Positions 9,375-19,176 are shown, numbered from the stretch's first letter. The stretch: 64,000 nt of DNA from Neobacillus niacini (GCF_000759675.1 NZ_BAWM01000018.1:220311-284310), one strand, 5' to 3'. Numbers and translations: made by a program. Notes: generated from the sequence alone by a model not told the origin.

Positions 9375-10034
9375 CTACTCATTTAAATTGAATTTTTTAC
9401 CTGTCACTAAGTAGATGACATTCTCCGCTATATTCGTTGAATGGTCGGCAATTCTTTCAATAAACCTGCAAACAAAAGAAAGTTGAATGATCTGGTTTGT
9501 AGCATTGGGGTTGTCTGGAACCATGCTAATAAGTTCATGAACTAATTTCCCAAACATATTATCCACTTCATCATCTTTTTCAGCACATTTCTGTGCAAGC
9601 ATAACATCTTCGTCTACATACGCCTTAATGGACATAGATACCATTTCAAGGGCTTGATCCATCATTTTTGGAATATCCAGGATTTCTTTAAAATGCTTTT
9701 CATTTCCAATATGAATAGCCGCTTTTGCTATATTTACCGCCATGTCTGCCATTCGCTCCACTTCAGATGAAACCTTTAGTGCTACATTAAGTGTTCTCAA
9801 ATCTTTGGCGACCGGTGATTCTCTTGCAATCAATAACAATGCCATGTCGTGAATTTCATGTTCCAACTTGTCAATGGCATTATCACCCTCGATAACCTGA
9901 TTTGCCTTTTCAATATCGTGATTAATAAGGGCGCTGAGTGATTCTCGAACTGCTTGCTCAGCTAATCTTTCCATCTCTAACAACTTTTCTTTTAAGCCTA
10001 TTAATTTACTATCAAATTTTGATCTCGTACTCAT
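9375..10034 (-). CDS. phoU: Phosphate signalling regulator PhoU
   Basis: 219 residues in two repeated three-helix PhoU modules; metal-binding-type motifs are visible as ERMADMAVNIAKA (about residue 91) and ERIADHSTNIAENV (about 192). PhoU links the Pst transporter to the phosphate-sensing kinase and damps uptake. It is the last gene of the pst operon, 12 bp after pstB. B. subtilis lacks a phoU here (it has a second pstB), so the operon resembles the B. cereus-type arrangement. Confidence 0.95.
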   Translation of the reverse strand: MSTRSKFDSKLIGLKEKLLEMERLAEQAVRESLSALINHDIEKANQVIEGDNAIDKLEHEIHDMALLLIARESPVAKDLRTLNVALKVSSEVERMADMAVNIAKAAIHIGNEKHFKEILDIPKMMDQALEMVSMSIKAYVDEDVMLAQKCAEKDDEVDNMFGKLVHELISMVPDNPNATNQIIQLSFVCRFIERIADHSTNIAENVIYLVTGKKFNLNE

Positions 10035-10046
10035 CTCTTCACCTCA

Positions 10047-10847
10047 TCATCCAAATCTTCCTGTAATATAGTCCTCGGTCCTTTTATCTTTAGGAGTAGA
10101 GAAGATTTTATTAGTTTCTGAAAATTCTATCACTTCTCCATTCAAAAAGAAAGCAGTTTTCTTAGATATACGCGCAGCCTGCTGCATGTTATGAGTAACG
10201 ATAATAATACTAAATTCCTTCTTCAATTCCTGTACAAGTTCCTCAACTTTTAAAGTTGAAATCGGATCTAGTGCAGAAGTTGGTTCATCCATTAATATGA
10301 CATCCGGTTCAATCGCAAGACAGCGAGCGATACAAAGACGTTGTTGCTGTCCGCCTGATAAACCGTAAGCATTTTGGTTAAGTCGATCCTTTACTTCATC
10401 CCAAATGGCCGCCCCTCTTAAGCTTTTTTCAACTATTTGATCTAGGATTTTTTTATCGCGTATACCATGAATTTTTGGACCGTACGCAACATTTTCATAA
10501 ATTGATTTCGGAAATGGATTTGGCTTTTGAAACACCATACCAACCTTTGTTCTCAATTCTTCTACTTGGTAGGATTTATCGAGAATATTTCTTCCTCGAT
10601 AGAGAATTTCACCTGAGGTTCTAACACCTGGTACTAGTTCAATCATACGATTTAATGTCTTAATATACGTTGATTTTCCACAACCTGAAGGGCCGATAAT
10701 AGCCGTAACTTCATTTTCCATAATATCTAGGTTTATTTTCTTTAGCGCTTGATTCTCACCGTACCATAAATCTAAGTCGCTTGTTTTATATACAATTTGT
10801 TTTTCTTGTGGATTAATAATTTTTGCAGTGGCTGTTGTTGTTTCCAT
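10047..10847 (-). CDS. pstB: Phosphate ABC transporter ATP-binding protein
   Basis: ATPase that powers high-affinity phosphate import with PstA/PstC. The 266-residue protein has Walker [11 protein letters not shown]-loop in [14 protein letters not shown] signature LSGGQQQR, and Walker [13 protein letters not shown]. The ATG at 10847 is preceded by GGGAGG at 9 bp; a longer frame to 10868 is unlikely. A single pstB is present, unlike the pstBA/pstBB duplication of B. subtilis. Confidence 0.96.
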   Translation of the reverse strand: METTTATAKIINPQEKQIVYKTSDLDLWYGENQALKKINLDIMENEVTAIIGPSGCGKSTYIKTLNRMIELVPGVRTSGEILYRGRNILDKSYQVEELRTKVGMVFQKPNPFPKSIYENVAYGPKIHGIRDKKILDQIVEKSLRGAAIWDEVKDRLNQNAYGLSGGQQQRLCIARCLAIEPDVILMDEPTSALDPISTLKVEELVQELKKEFSIIIVTHNMQQAARISKKTAFFLNGEVIEFSETNKIFSTPKDKRTEDYITGRFG

Positions 10848-10872
10848 AGTAGTTTGCCTCCCTATCATAGCC

Positions 10873-11751
10873 TTAATATCTCTTCTGGAATTTATTTCGA
10901 ATTAAAACAGCAATCGAATTCATGATAATTAACATTACAAGTAAAACGATAATACCTGCTGCAGCTAAAGCATGAAACTCAACTTGAGGACGACCTGTCC
11001 AATTGTAAATTTGTAAAGGTAATACAGTCATACTATCTAATAATGTTTTTGGTAAAAATGCAAGGAATAAAGGCATTCCAAGGACAACAAGCGGTGCTGT
11101 TTCTCCGATTGCCCGAGAAAGAGCCAAAATTCCGCCTGTAAGTATTCCTGGAATTGCAGCAGGAAGAACAATTCGAACAATTGTCTGCCATTTTGTAGCC
11201 CCTAATCCAAATGAAGCCTCTCTTAATTGATTAGGCACTGCGCGAATCGCTTCTTGTGAAGCTACAATAATGACTGGTAAAACAAGAAGACTCATGGTAA
11301 GTCCCGCAGCTAGGACACTTGTCCCAAGTGCTAGTGCACGTACGAATATTGTTAAACCGAGTAATCCGAAAACAATAGACGGGACACCCGCAAGATTAGA
11401 GATATTAACTTTTATAAAATTTGTTATCGCATTATCTTTTGCATATTCCTCGAGATAGATAGCAGTACCTACACCTAGCAGTAATGAAACAGGTGTAACA
11501 ACAGCCATGAGCCAAATGGTACCAATTAACGCAGCATAAACACCTGCATTTTCAGGCTTCCTTGAAGGAAGACTTTGTAAAAATTGCAAATCTAAATAGC
11601 CAAGTCCTTGAGAGAATATCCGATATAATAATACTCCTAATATTAATAATACAAACATGGTTAAAGCAAAAAATATCCACTTTGAAATTGAATTTTTAGA
11701 TAATCTTGGTTTCATCCGCTTTACAACGGATTCATGATTAATTAATTTCAT
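10873..11751 (-). CDS. pstA: Phosphate ABC transporter permease PstA
   Basis: 292-residue inner permease subunit with six membrane segments (first at about residues 25-47). The cytoplasmic EAA-type loop that contacts PstB is visible as [21 protein letters not shown] (about residues 177-197; shown as the region, key residues [11 protein letters not shown]). It overlaps the pstC stop by 1 bp, so translation is coupled. Member of the Pho regulon by its place behind the PhoP boxes. Confidence 0.95.
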   Translation of the reverse strand: MKLINHESVVKRMKPRLSKNSISKWIFFALTMFVLLILGVLLYRIFSQGLGYLDLQFLQSLPSRKPENAGVYAALIGTIWLMAVVTPVSLLLGVGTAIYLEEYAKDNAITNFIKVNISNLAGVPSIVFGLLGLTIFVRALALGTSVLAAGLTMSLLVLPVIIVASQEAIRAVPNQLREASFGLGATKWQTIVRIVLPAAIPGILTGGILALSRAIGETAPLVVLGMPLFLAFLPKTLLDSMTVLPLQIYNWTGRPQVEFHALAAAGIIVLLVMLIIMNSIAVLIRNKFQKRY

Positions 11752-12698
11752 TAATACTCCTCCCTAAAACGACGGGTGATATATTGTGCTAATAAATTCA
11801 TCACCAATGTAAATACAAATAATGTCATACCAACTGCATAAATGCTATAGTAGATCGTCGTACCATAACCTGCATCACCTTGGCTTACTTGGACAATATA
11901 AGCAGTCATCGTTTGAATCGAGCCTGTCAAATTCCACTCAAGATTCGGTGTTGAACCCCCAGCTACTGCTACAATCATTGTTTCACCGATTGCTCGTGAG
12001 ATACCTAATACAATAGAGGCAACGATTCCTGAAATCGCAGCTGGCAAGACGACTTTAATAGCTACTTCAAATTTAGTCGCCCCTAATGCAAGTGCACCTT
12101 CACGCATTGCATTTGGAACCGAAGTCATCGCATCCTCTGAGAGTGAAGCAATCATCGGTGTAATCATGATTCCTATTACAATACCAGGGCTTAAAGCATT
12201 AAAAATTTCAAGGGATGGAATGATTTCACGTAATATTGGAGTAACAAAGGTTAGCGCAAAAAAACCATAAACAATTGTTGGGATTCCAGCTAACACTTCT
12301 AATATCGGTTTAATAATTCTGCGAGCTCGATCTGACGCATACTCACTCAAATAAATGGCTGAAGCCAATCCGATTGGAACAGCAACAATAGCAGCTATTA
12401 CAGTTACCTTTAACGTCCCCATTATTAATGGCAGAATACCGAATGATCCATTGGTTTCGGAAAAAGGATACCATTTTTTAGCGGTAAAAAATTCCTTAAT
12501 CGATACGGCATCGAAAAATAAAAATGTCTCAAAAATGAGCGTAAGAACAATGCCAATCGTTGTCAAAACAGAAACGGCCGCTGTGAGGAACAAAATATAA
12601 GGCATAATTTTTTCAGTAATACCTCCAGCGCTCTTCCTTTTTTTCTTCTCTTGAATCATTTTCTGAACAGAGAATGAATTAGTTTTTTGAGTGTCCAA
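11751..12698 (-). CDS. pstC: Phosphate ABC transporter permease PstC
   Basis: Second permease subunit; ~315 residues with six membrane segments (first at about residues 33-60) and the EAA loop REGALALGATKFEVAI near residue 206. A TTG at 12698 preceded by AAAGGGG is the better start; an ATG at 12716 lies upstream of that ribosome binding site and would add six residues (MKGVFK). It overlaps pstA by 1 bp and is separated from pstS by a 78-bp gap containing a hairpin. Confidence 0.93.
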   Translation of the reverse strand: MDTQKTNSFSVQKMIQEKKKRKSAGGITEKIMPYILFLTAAVSVLTTIGIVLTLIFETFLFFDAVSIKEFFTAKKWYPFSETNGSFGILPLIMGTLKVTVIAAIVAVPIGLASAIYLSEYASDRARRIIKPILEVLAGIPTIVYGFFALTFVTPILREIIPSLEIFNALSPGIVIGIMITPMIASLSEDAMTSVPNAMREGALALGATKFEVAIKVVLPAAISGIVASIVLGISRAIGETMIVAVAGGSTPNLEWNLTGSIQTMTAYIVQVSQGDAGYGTTIYYSIYAVGMTLFVFTLVMNLLAQYITRRFREEY

Positions 12699-12730
12699 TT
12701 TGAAAACCCCTTTCATTCCAATGACAAGAT

Positions 12731-12754
12731 GAGAAGCATATTTTTATGCTTCTC
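12731..12754 (-). promoter_or_regulatory. Hairpin between pstS and pstC
   Basis: Perfect 9-bp stem GAGAAGCAT/ATGCTTCTC with a 6-nt loop. On the minus strand it is followed by ATCTTGTC, not by a T-tract, so it is a weak terminator at best. Such structures in binding-protein operons protect or attenuate the messenger and let the binding protein be made in excess over the permeases. Confidence 0.55.
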
Positions 12755-12776
12755 ACCTATAAAATTATACTAATTC

Positions 12777-13739
12777 TTACTTAAGAGTTTCTAATGTTTC
12801 AAGTTGCTTTGTATACTCTTCATCAGGTAATTTTACATATCCAACATCTTCAGATAATGTTCCGGCATTTTCTAATAGAAACTTCACGAAATCATATACT
12901 TCTTCTTGATCTTTAATAGCAGAGTTTTTAACATAAGTGAATAACGGACGTGATAGAGGAGCATATTCTCCAGATTCAATTGTTTCATTAGTTGGCTCTA
13001 CAGGACCTTCTCCACCATCAATTGCAACAATTTTTAAAGTATCTTTATTTTCTGCATAATAAGCATATCCAAAGTAACCAATAGCATTTTTATCACCTTG
13101 AACACCTTGTACTAGTGTATTGTCATCTTCAGAAAGGGTTGCTTTTTCAACGATAGGTTTTCCATCAAGAATTACTTCATCGAAATAATCGAAAGTCCCT
13201 GAATCTGTTCCAGGTGAATATAATTTGATTTCTTCATCTGGCCATTCTGGATTGATATCAGACCATTTTTTAGTTGTTCCATCTTCGATCCAGATTTTCT
13301 GTAAGTCTTCGATTGTTAAGCTTTCTACCCAGTCATTATCTTTATTTACTACAACTGAAAGACCATCATATGCTAATTGTAATTCAGTATAATCAATACC
13401 TTTTTCTTTAAGAGCTGCTGCTTCTTCATCTTTAATTGGACGAGATGCATTACTTAGTTCAGTTTCACCAGCGATAAATGCTTCAAAACCGCCTCCAGTT
13501 CCAGATGATCCAACTGGGACTTTAACATTAGGTTGTACCATTCCATATTCTTCAACAACTGCTTCCATGATTGGGAAAACTGTAGATGAACCGTCTATTT
13601 TAATTTCACCTTGAAGTTGCTTTGCTTCTTCGCCAGCTTGTTCTTTGTTGCCTTCAGTTCCTTGTGCACCACAAGCTGCAGTGATTGCTAGCACACCAGT
13701 CATCATTGCTGTTAGTGCTATTTTCTTAAAGCTTTTCAT
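12777..13739 (-). CDS. pstS: Phosphate-binding lipoprotein PstS
   Basis: Extracellular phosphate receptor for the Pst importer. 320 residues with a lipoprotein signal peptide (MKSFKKIALTAMMTGVLAIT) and lipobox ITAAC, cysteine at 23. The mature protein shows the PBP-like fold motifs IDGSSTVFPIMEA and VGSSGTGGGFEAF, whose serine/threonine residues contact phosphate, and PGTDSGTFDYF. First gene of the operon, directly downstream of a PhoP box array. Confidence 0.96.
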   Translation of the reverse strand: MKSFKKIALTAMMTGVLAITAACGAQGTEGNKEQAGEEAKQLQGEIKIDGSSTVFPIMEAVVEEYGMVQPNVKVPVGSSGTGGGFEAFIAGETELSNASRPIKDEEAAALKEKGIDYTELQLAYDGLSVVVNKDNDWVESLTIEDLQKIWIEDGTTKKWSDINPEWPDEEIKLYSPGTDSGTFDYFDEVILDGKPIVEKATLSEDDNTLVQGVQGDKNAIGYFGYAYYAENKDTLKIVAIDGGEGPVEPTNETIESGEYAPLSRPLFTYVKNSAIKDQEEVYDFVKFLLENAGTLSEDVGYVKLPDEEYTKQLETLETLK

Positions 13740-13814
13740 TGCTTAATTCCCCCTATGAAATTTGGTTTGTGTAGTGTGTTCGTTTTCCTTACAAGATTAA
13801 TAATAAACTCCTTC

Positions 13815-13874
13815 TGTAAAGCTTGTTTTAATGAATTGTAAAGGTTTTGTAAATGTTTGTATGACTTTTGTAAA
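13815..13874 (-). promoter_or_regulatory. PhoP box array upstream of pstS
   Basis: Read on the minus strand, hexamers occur at 13869-13874 (TTTACA), 13858-13863 (CATACA), 13848-13853 (TTTACA), 13837-13842 (TTTACA), 13826-13831 (TTAAAA) and 13815-13820 (TTTACA). The last four are spaced exactly 11 bp, the first three 11 and 10 bp. The B. subtilis PhoP site is a set of TTAACA-like hexamers separated by 5 bp, so this is a strong match to a phosphate-starvation control site for pstSCAB-phoU. Confidence 0.85.
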
Positions 13875-13923
13875 TCATAAATAAAATAGTACTAGTATTA
13901 GTATGTTCTTTTTTAAAAAAACT

Positions 13924-13957
13924 ATAAAAAACCCGCCTCAAGTTATGAGACAGGTTT
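13924..13957 (-). terminator. Terminator after pbpA
   Basis: Stem AACCTGTCTCA/TGAGGCGGGTT (with G-U pairs) followed on the minus strand by TTTTTTAT. It isolates pbpA from the pst promoter region. Confidence 0.75.
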
Positions 13958-13965
13958 TAGGATAA

Positions 13966-16125
13966 TTATTGGTTGTTTTGTTGGGAATCGGTAGTTTCAT
14001 CTGTTCCTTCTTCATTCTGTGCAGCATCTTGGTTTTCCGTCGCAGGAGTCTGCTTCTTTAGATTAAAATAGGTATCCATTACCCTTTTGCCAATAATATT
14101 AGCTGTAGCTGGACCACTGTTTCCCTGATATGCCCATGGAACTAAAACAGCCATGGCAACCTCTGGATTATCGAACGGTGCATAGCTTATAAGACTCAGA
14201 TTCATCACTTCAGGTGGTATTTTCCCAAATTTCTTTCGCTCTGGACCATCATAAAAAGCTTGGGCAGTTCCTGTTTTACCTGCAGGATTGTACTCTGCAC
14301 CCTTAAAGGTACTAACACCGGTACCATCCCCTACTTGCATAACCATTCTAAAGCCTTCCTGTACCCGATCGATCCATTCATCCTTACCATCTATACGATT
14401 TAATATAGTTGGTTCAATTTCTTGAACAATCGGACCTAGTTGGTTGTTCTCAAGCACAGGTTCACGAATTTCTTTTACAATATGAGGCTGAACACGGTAT
14501 CCACCGTTAGCAATGGTTGAAACATATTGTGCCAATTGCATTACAGTATAGGTATCATACTGACCTATCGCTAAGTCAAGAAGCAAACCAGACTGTTTCA
14601 ACGGACCGGGATAACCAGTACTCTCATTTGGAAGGTCAATTCCTGTTTTTGTTCCTAGACCAAATTGACTGAACGATTGACGCATCGTGTCAAAAGCCGT
14701 TAAGTCTAATGGCAGCGGCTTATTCGGTGAATAGTGCCCACCTGCCATTTCAATCACTGTCTTCCACATATATACGTTTGATGATACTTGTAATGCTCTT
14801 AAGTCATTAATTGTTCCAAAGTTCTTCCAAGAAGACTTGGGTGGTGTATTTTTTATCAATAAAGGTGAATCATAATGAGTTGAACCCGGCTGAATTGCCC
14901 CAGTATTATAACCGGTTAAAATCGTCGCCCCTTTGACAACAGATCCAACTGCATAAGAGGTCGTTATATTCCCAAGAGCAAAGTCACGCATTTCTTGTTT
15001 ATTTGTTTCCTCATTTTTAGCAATTTGCTTTCCGGCCATTGTTAGTATTTCACCAGTATGTGGATTTATCAGAACAACAAAGGCGCGGTCTAAAAGAGCT
15101 GATTTAGAGTTTTGTTTTGCGTTCCAAAGTTCTTCTTCTATAATTTTTTCGATTTCAAGCTGAAGATCCATATCAACCGTTAGAACAAGGTCTTTTCCAC
15201 GCTGTCCTTCGGAAACCACTTCAGTGGACAAGATTTTACCTGCTTTATCAGTGACATTTTTCACTTTACCTTTTTGCCCATGTAAGACATCTTCATATTG
15301 CAGCTCAATGTAGCTTTTACCAACCCGATCATTTCGATTATAACCACGAGCCAGATATTCCTCTAGTTTATCTTTTGGTAAGCCTTCATCAGAAGATGTT
15401 ACATTTCCAAGTACGGTTTTTAATGTGTTTCCAAATGCATAATATCGTTCCCAATCTGTGGTGGTATCCACACCAGGTAAATCTTCTAAGTTTTCACTGA
15501 CTACAGCAAATTCTTCTGGAGTAACATCTTTATTTTTAACTATTTGTTGGGATAGAGCATAACCAGTGTTAAATTCCCTAAATATTGCAAGGGTTTCTAA
15601 ATCTTGTGCTGATAAACTTGCAAGGTCATCCGCGGTAATTCTTTTTAGCTGGAGATTATAAATTTCTTTATCATCTAATTCTTCTTGGTCGTATAAGTCC
15701 CATTCTTTTTCTGTAATTTTTTCTTTTGCTTTTTCAGGGTTTTTTAAGATCCAGAAATCCTGTTTATCACGTTCACGAACCTTTGATGTATCTTTATCAA
15801 TCAGTTTTGCCAAGCGCTCAGCGGTTTCGAGCATTTCCTCTTGGCTTGTATCTTGAAATTTTGTGTAAGTGATTGCATTTAACGGTGTATTATCAACAAT
15901 AATTTTCCCATTACGATCAAACATTTTCCCTCTAGGTACAGGGTTATTAACCGTTATATCTTCAGTTCGCTCAATTTCCCGTTTAAAATCTTCGCCATAA
16001 ACAATCTGCACTAAACCTAGACGAAGAATAAGAACAGAAAACAGAATAAATATAACAAAGAAAAGCATGTTCAGGCGAAACGTAACATGCGGTTTCTTTT
16101 TCTTTTTAGTATTCAAATTTTTCAC
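13966..16125 (-). CDS. pbpA: Class B penicillin-binding protein (transpeptidase), PbpA type
   Basis: 719 residues, matching PbpA (PBP2a) of B. subtilis, a peptidoglycan cross-linking enzyme for sidewall/spore outgrowth elongation. One N-terminal membrane anchor (residues 16-38) is followed by the PBP dimer domain and the transpeptidase domain with SVVK (active serine, GSVVKGATI), SSN and KTG (AGKTGTAQ). The C-terminus is a low-complexity Gln/Asn/Glu tail (about the last 30 residues). It is monocistronic between two terminators, upstream neighbour yqgE as in B. subtilis. Confidence 0.94.
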   Translation of the reverse strand: MKNLNTKKKKKPHVTFRLNMLFFVIFILFSVLILRLGLVQIVYGEDFKREIERTEDITVNNPVPRGKMFDRNGKIIVDNTPLNAITYTKFQDTSQEEMLETAERLAKLIDKDTSKVRERDKQDFWILKNPEKAKEKITEKEWDLYDQEELDDKEIYNLQLKRITADDLASLSAQDLETLAIFREFNTGYALSQQIVKNKDVTPEEFAVVSENLEDLPGVDTTTDWERYYAFGNTLKTVLGNVTSSDEGLPKDKLEEYLARGYNRNDRVGKSYIELQYEDVLHGQKGKVKNVTDKAGKILSTEVVSEGQRGKDLVLTVDMDLQLEIEKIIEEELWNAKQNSKSALLDRAFVVLINPHTGEILTMAGKQIAKNEETNKQEMRDFALGNITTSYAVGSVVKGATILTGYNTGAIQPGSTHYDSPLLIKNTPPKSSWKNFGTINDLRALQVSSNVYMWKTVIEMAGGHYSPNKPLPLDLTAFDTMRQSFSQFGLGTKTGIDLPNESTGYPGPLKQSGLLLDLAIGQYDTYTVMQLAQYVSTIANGGYRVQPHIVKEIREPVLENNQLGPIVQEIEPTILNRIDGKDEWIDRVQEGFRMVMQVGDGTGVSTFKGAEYNPAGKTGTAQAFYDGPERKKFGKIPPEVMNLSLISYAPFDNPEVAMAVLVPWAYQGNSGPATANIIGKRVMDTYFNLKKQTPATENQDAAQNEEGTDETTDSQQNNQ

Positions 16126-16213
16126 TTCCTAGCCATTTCGACATTATTAGCTTTATTTTAACGGAAATTCCTCCTTTTATCTATGAATAACACTTACCAA
16201 TTGACACCAGATA

Positions 16214-16253
16214 ACAAAAAAAGCGATGAGTAATAGGATTTACTCATCGCTTT
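16214..16253 (-). terminator. Terminator after the MFS gene
   Basis: 12-bp perfect stem AAGCGATGAGTA/TACTCATCGCTT followed on the minus strand by TTTTTTTGTT. Confidence 0.85.
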
Positions 16254-17469
16254 ATGCTGTGGGTATTTGGATTCTTCTTACAAAAAAATAAATTAATGAA
16301 TGCCCTGCACCAAGAAATAAAAGGAGGATTGGAATACTTTGCTTCTCATTAAACAAAGTAACTGCTGCTAAGAATGACAAAATCGAAACGATTCTCCCCA
16401 TATTAATATAAATTTCCCGGACAACAATATACTCTATTCTCATTTCTGCTGCTTTCCAGGCAGTTCCAATAACATCATATGTAGTTGACACATAAGGTAC
16501 AAGCAAGATCGGATAGGCTATTGCAATCATCGCTGCGTATATTAAAAGTTTTACATAATTAATATCCCAGACGATGATTAAAACAGCTAAATAAAGGATA
16601 ATACCCCCAATAAGGATTGCCTTTTTTCGATTGTTTTTTTTAATTAACCGGGATGCAGCATAATAGGCTATAAAAGAAATTCCGGAATTAATAAGTCCAA
16701 ATGTACCTAGGGCCAGTTCACTTCCAGTGGAAATGTAGACGAGTACCGAGATAACAAATAAAAACGTCCCTTCTCTAAGACCTTGAAAAAAATGTGCATT
16801 AGTAATAAGACGCCAGTTTTCATTTTTCTTTCTTTCTTCTAAAATCCTTCTAAAATCATACTTACCATTAGCAGGGCGTGGCTTTAATGAAAAACTTAAG
16901 AAAACAGCAAGCGCAAACAGGAATAACGATATCCCAAATACGATTGAATACCCTGTAAATTTTTCAAAGCGGGTAATAATAATTCCAGCCGCAATTGGTC
17001 CAATCATACCGCCTGTAGAGGATAAAATTCCCAAAAAGCCATTAAAGAAATCTCTTGTTTCAGGTTCTGTTATTTCAAAGGTTAATACATTATAGGCAAG
17101 CCAATAAAAACCATATCCAACACCAAGCAGGCTTCCTAACAATAATAGATAGGTTGCAGCATTTTTACCGGTTATTAAAACCATCAAATAAAAAAGCGCT
17201 AGAAAAACGACACCGATCCTTAACACTTTAACACGATCAATTTTTTTTGCCCATCTGCCTGCCAGGATAAAGGTTAAGGGCTGTAAAATAACTATAGAAA
17301 GGTTGTAAAGTGCAAGGTCTGAAAATTCTCCTGTTTGTTTCCATAAATAAATATTCACAAAAGTATTCGATAGTGCAACACTTAAAGAATATAAACCGCC
17401 GATGATTAATAGCAAGGACAAATCTTTTGTAAATTGTACTTCACCTAAAAATTTAAATTTTTTCGCCAT
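16252..17469 (-). CDS. yqgE: MFS transporter, YqgE type
   Basis: 405 residues with about twelve membrane segments and a central cytoplasmic basic loop (RRILEERKKNENWR). The MFS motif A is weak (AGRWAKKIDRVKVLR between TM2 and TM3). The substrate is unknown. It lies between pbpA and sodA, exactly as yqgE does in B. subtilis, so the symbol follows synteny plus fold. It ends at its own terminator. Confidence 0.85.
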   Translation of the reverse strand: MAKKFKFLGEVQFTKDLSLLLIIGGLYSLSVALSNTFVNIYLWKQTGEFSDLALYNLSIVILQPLTFILAGRWAKKIDRVKVLRIGVVFLALFYLMVLITGKNAATYLLLLGSLLGVGYGFYWLAYNVLTFEITEPETRDFFNGFLGILSSTGGMIGPIAAGIIITRFEKFTGYSIVFGISLFLFALAVFLSFSLKPRPANGKYDFRRILEERKKNENWRLITNAHFFQGLREGTFLFVISVLVYISTGSELALGTFGLINSGISFIAYYAASRLIKKNNRKKAILIGGIILYLAVLIIVWDINYVKLLIYAAMIAIAYPILLVPYVSTTYDVIGTAWKAAEMRIEYIVVREIYINMGRIVSILSFLAAVTLFNEKQSIPILLLFLGAGHSLIYFFVRRIQIPTA

Positions 17470-17524
17470 AAAAACTCCCCTTTGTGATAAGGGTAGTCTT
17501 TAACAAGCAGGAGTCCTTTATACG

Positions 17525-17560
17525 GAAAAAGAAAAGACAGCTGTAATCAGCTGTCTTTTT
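17525..17560 (-). terminator. Terminator after sodA
   Basis: Stem AAAAGACAGCTG/CAGCTGTCTTTT with a short loop and T-rich tail on the minus strand. Confidence 0.85.
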
Positions 17561-17573
17561 CAACACTATATTT

Positions 17574-18182
17574 TTATTTCGCTGCGTTGTAGCGCTTTGA
17601 AACTTCATCCCAGTTTACAACGTTCCAGAAAGAAGAAATGTAATCAGGACGACGGTTTTGGTAGTTTAAGTAATAAGCATGCTCCCAAACATCAAGACCA
17701 AGGATTGGTGTTTTACCTTCCATTAAAGGTGAGTCTTGGTTTGGTGTGCTTGAAACTTCTAATTCACCATTGCTTACAGCTAACCATGCCCAGCCTGAAC
17801 CAAAACGAGTTGTAGCTGCTTTCGCGAACTCTTCTTTAAAGCTATCAAAGCTGCCAAATTTACTGCTGATTGCGTCAGCAAGTTCACCAGTTGGTGCACC
17901 GCCGCCATTTGGAGCAAGGATTTGCCAGAATAATGAGTGGTTAGCGTGACCGCCACCGTTATTACGTACAGCTGTACGAGCGGCTTCTGGAACTGCATCT
18001 AGGTTAGCAATAACCTCTTCAACAGATTTTGATAATAGTTCTTCATTGCCTTGAAGTGCATTATTTAAGTTTGTCACATATGTGTTGTGATGTTTTGTGT
18101 GGTGAATATTCATTGTTTCTTTGTCAATGTGAGGCTCAAGAGCATCATACGCGTAAGGTAATTGTGGTAATTCAAATGCCAT
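17574..18182 (-). CDS. sodA: Superoxide dismutase, Mn/Fe family
   Basis: Converts superoxide to hydrogen peroxide and oxygen in the cytoplasm. 202 residues, normal length. The metal ligands are visible: H27 in [15 protein letters not shown] region, H82 in NHSLFW, and D/H in [24 protein letters not shown] and the Q in NQDSP fit manganese-type enzymes. It has its own promoter (18212-18240) and terminator, so it is transcribed alone. Confidence 0.97.
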   Translation of the reverse strand: MAFELPQLPYAYDALEPHIDKETMNIHHTKHHNTYVTNLNNALQGNEELLSKSVEEVIANLDAVPEAARTAVRNNGGGHANHSLFWQILAPNGGGAPTGELADAISSKFGSFDSFKEEFAKAATTRFGSGWAWLAVSNGELEVSSTPNQDSPLMEGKTPILGLDVWEHAYYLNYQNRRPDYISSFWNVVNWDEVSKRYNAAK

Positions 18183-18211
18183 TTTTATTTCCTCCTATGT
18201 ATACAAAAATT

Positions 18212-18240
18212 TTATTAGCCTTAGTTTTGTCTAAAATCAA
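18212..18240 (-). promoter_or_regulatory. Predicted SigA promoter of sodA
   Basis: On the minus strand TTGATT (18235-18240), 17-bp spacer, TAATAA (18212-18217), followed by a short leader and AGGAGG before the sodA ATG. The rest of the 18183-18485 gap holds the fnr upstream region, including a palindrome TTTCA-N5-TGAAA at about 18420-18434. Confidence 0.6.
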
Positions 18241-18485
18241 ACCAATTTTAGAATATTCCTAAAGCTTTGTAGCTTAAGATTATCAAAGAAAGTGTTTTCT
18301 TTCAAATAAAATGCTTTGCTCCTAACAAATTTACAATATCCCTCCCTGGAAAATTTTATACATTATTTTTTCAAGAATGAAAACAATCATTATTACAAAG
18401 TTTTCGATAAATTGTCATGTTTCAACTGGTGAAAGGTTGTTAATACATGATTAAATCAAATTGAAGGGAAAAAGGAGTGGGAAAT

Positions 18486-19175
18486 ATGCTTAATTTTTCT
18501 ATATATAGTTTATTGGTTCAATTCTTTCAGAAATCTGAGCAAATACAAAAGATTAAAGCGGGTACCGTTCTCTTTCAGGAGAAGGATTCAGTTGAACATG
18601 TGTACCTATTGCTAAGTGGAACGGTTGCCCTTGGGAGAGTCCACATGCGTGGGAAGGATTTTATTTTAAAAATCTTAAATAGTAGAGAAATGATTGTTGA
18701 ATATCAACTTTTTAAACATAATCCCCATTATCAATTTTATGGAAAGACATTGTCTGATTGCGAGATTCTTACCATTAAAAAAGATCAATTTGAAGAATTT
18801 ATTATGAATGATCCCGATGCGATGAATGCTTTTGTATCTTGGTTAAGCACAAGCTACCTAAAATCACAAATGAAATGTCAGGATCTAATCATGAATGGAA
18901 AAAAAGGTGGTTTATACTCTATTCTAATTCGACTTTGTAATACCTACGGTGTAATGACAGAGGATGGAATTCTCATTGATTTACCATTAACACATCAGGA
19001 ACTTGCCAACTTAACCTACGGTACGAGGGAAGTCATTCAACGTGCTTTAAAAGAATTGCGGGAAAAAGATATAGTTTCCTATGATCAGCAAAAATTTACG
19101 ATAAAAAATATAAGATACCTGAAAGAAGAAATTGATTGTCAAAACTGTGCCTATGAGATTTGCGGTGTAAATTAA
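18486..19175 (+). CDS. fnr: Crp/Fnr-family oxygen-sensing regulator, Fnr type
   Basis: 229 residues with an N-terminal cyclic-nucleotide-binding-like beta barrel (about 15-115), a dimer helix, and a C-terminal winged helix with LTHQELANLTYGTREVIQR. The C-terminus ends with three cysteines spaced C-x2-C-x4-C (residues 218, 221, 226). B. subtilis Fnr binds its [4Fe-4S] cluster through three C-terminal cysteines with this same spacing plus Asp141; here an aspartate (about 133) lies 85 residues before the first cysteine. It should activate anaerobic genes. ATG 18486 follows AAAGGAG. Unlike in B. subtilis it is not next to narK but faces away from sodA. Confidence 0.82.
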   Translation: MLNFSIYSLLVQFFQKSEQIQKIKAGTVLFQEKDSVEHVYLLLSGTVALGRVHMRGKDFILKILNSREMIVEYQLFKHNPHYQFYGKTLSDCEILTIKKDQFEEFIMNDPDAMNAFVSWLSTSYLKSQMKCQDLIMNGKKGGLYSILIRLCNTYGVMTEDGILIDLPLTHQELANLTYGTREVIQRALKELREKDIVSYDQQKFTIKNIRYLKEEIDCQNCAYEICGVN

Positions 19176-19176
19176 T

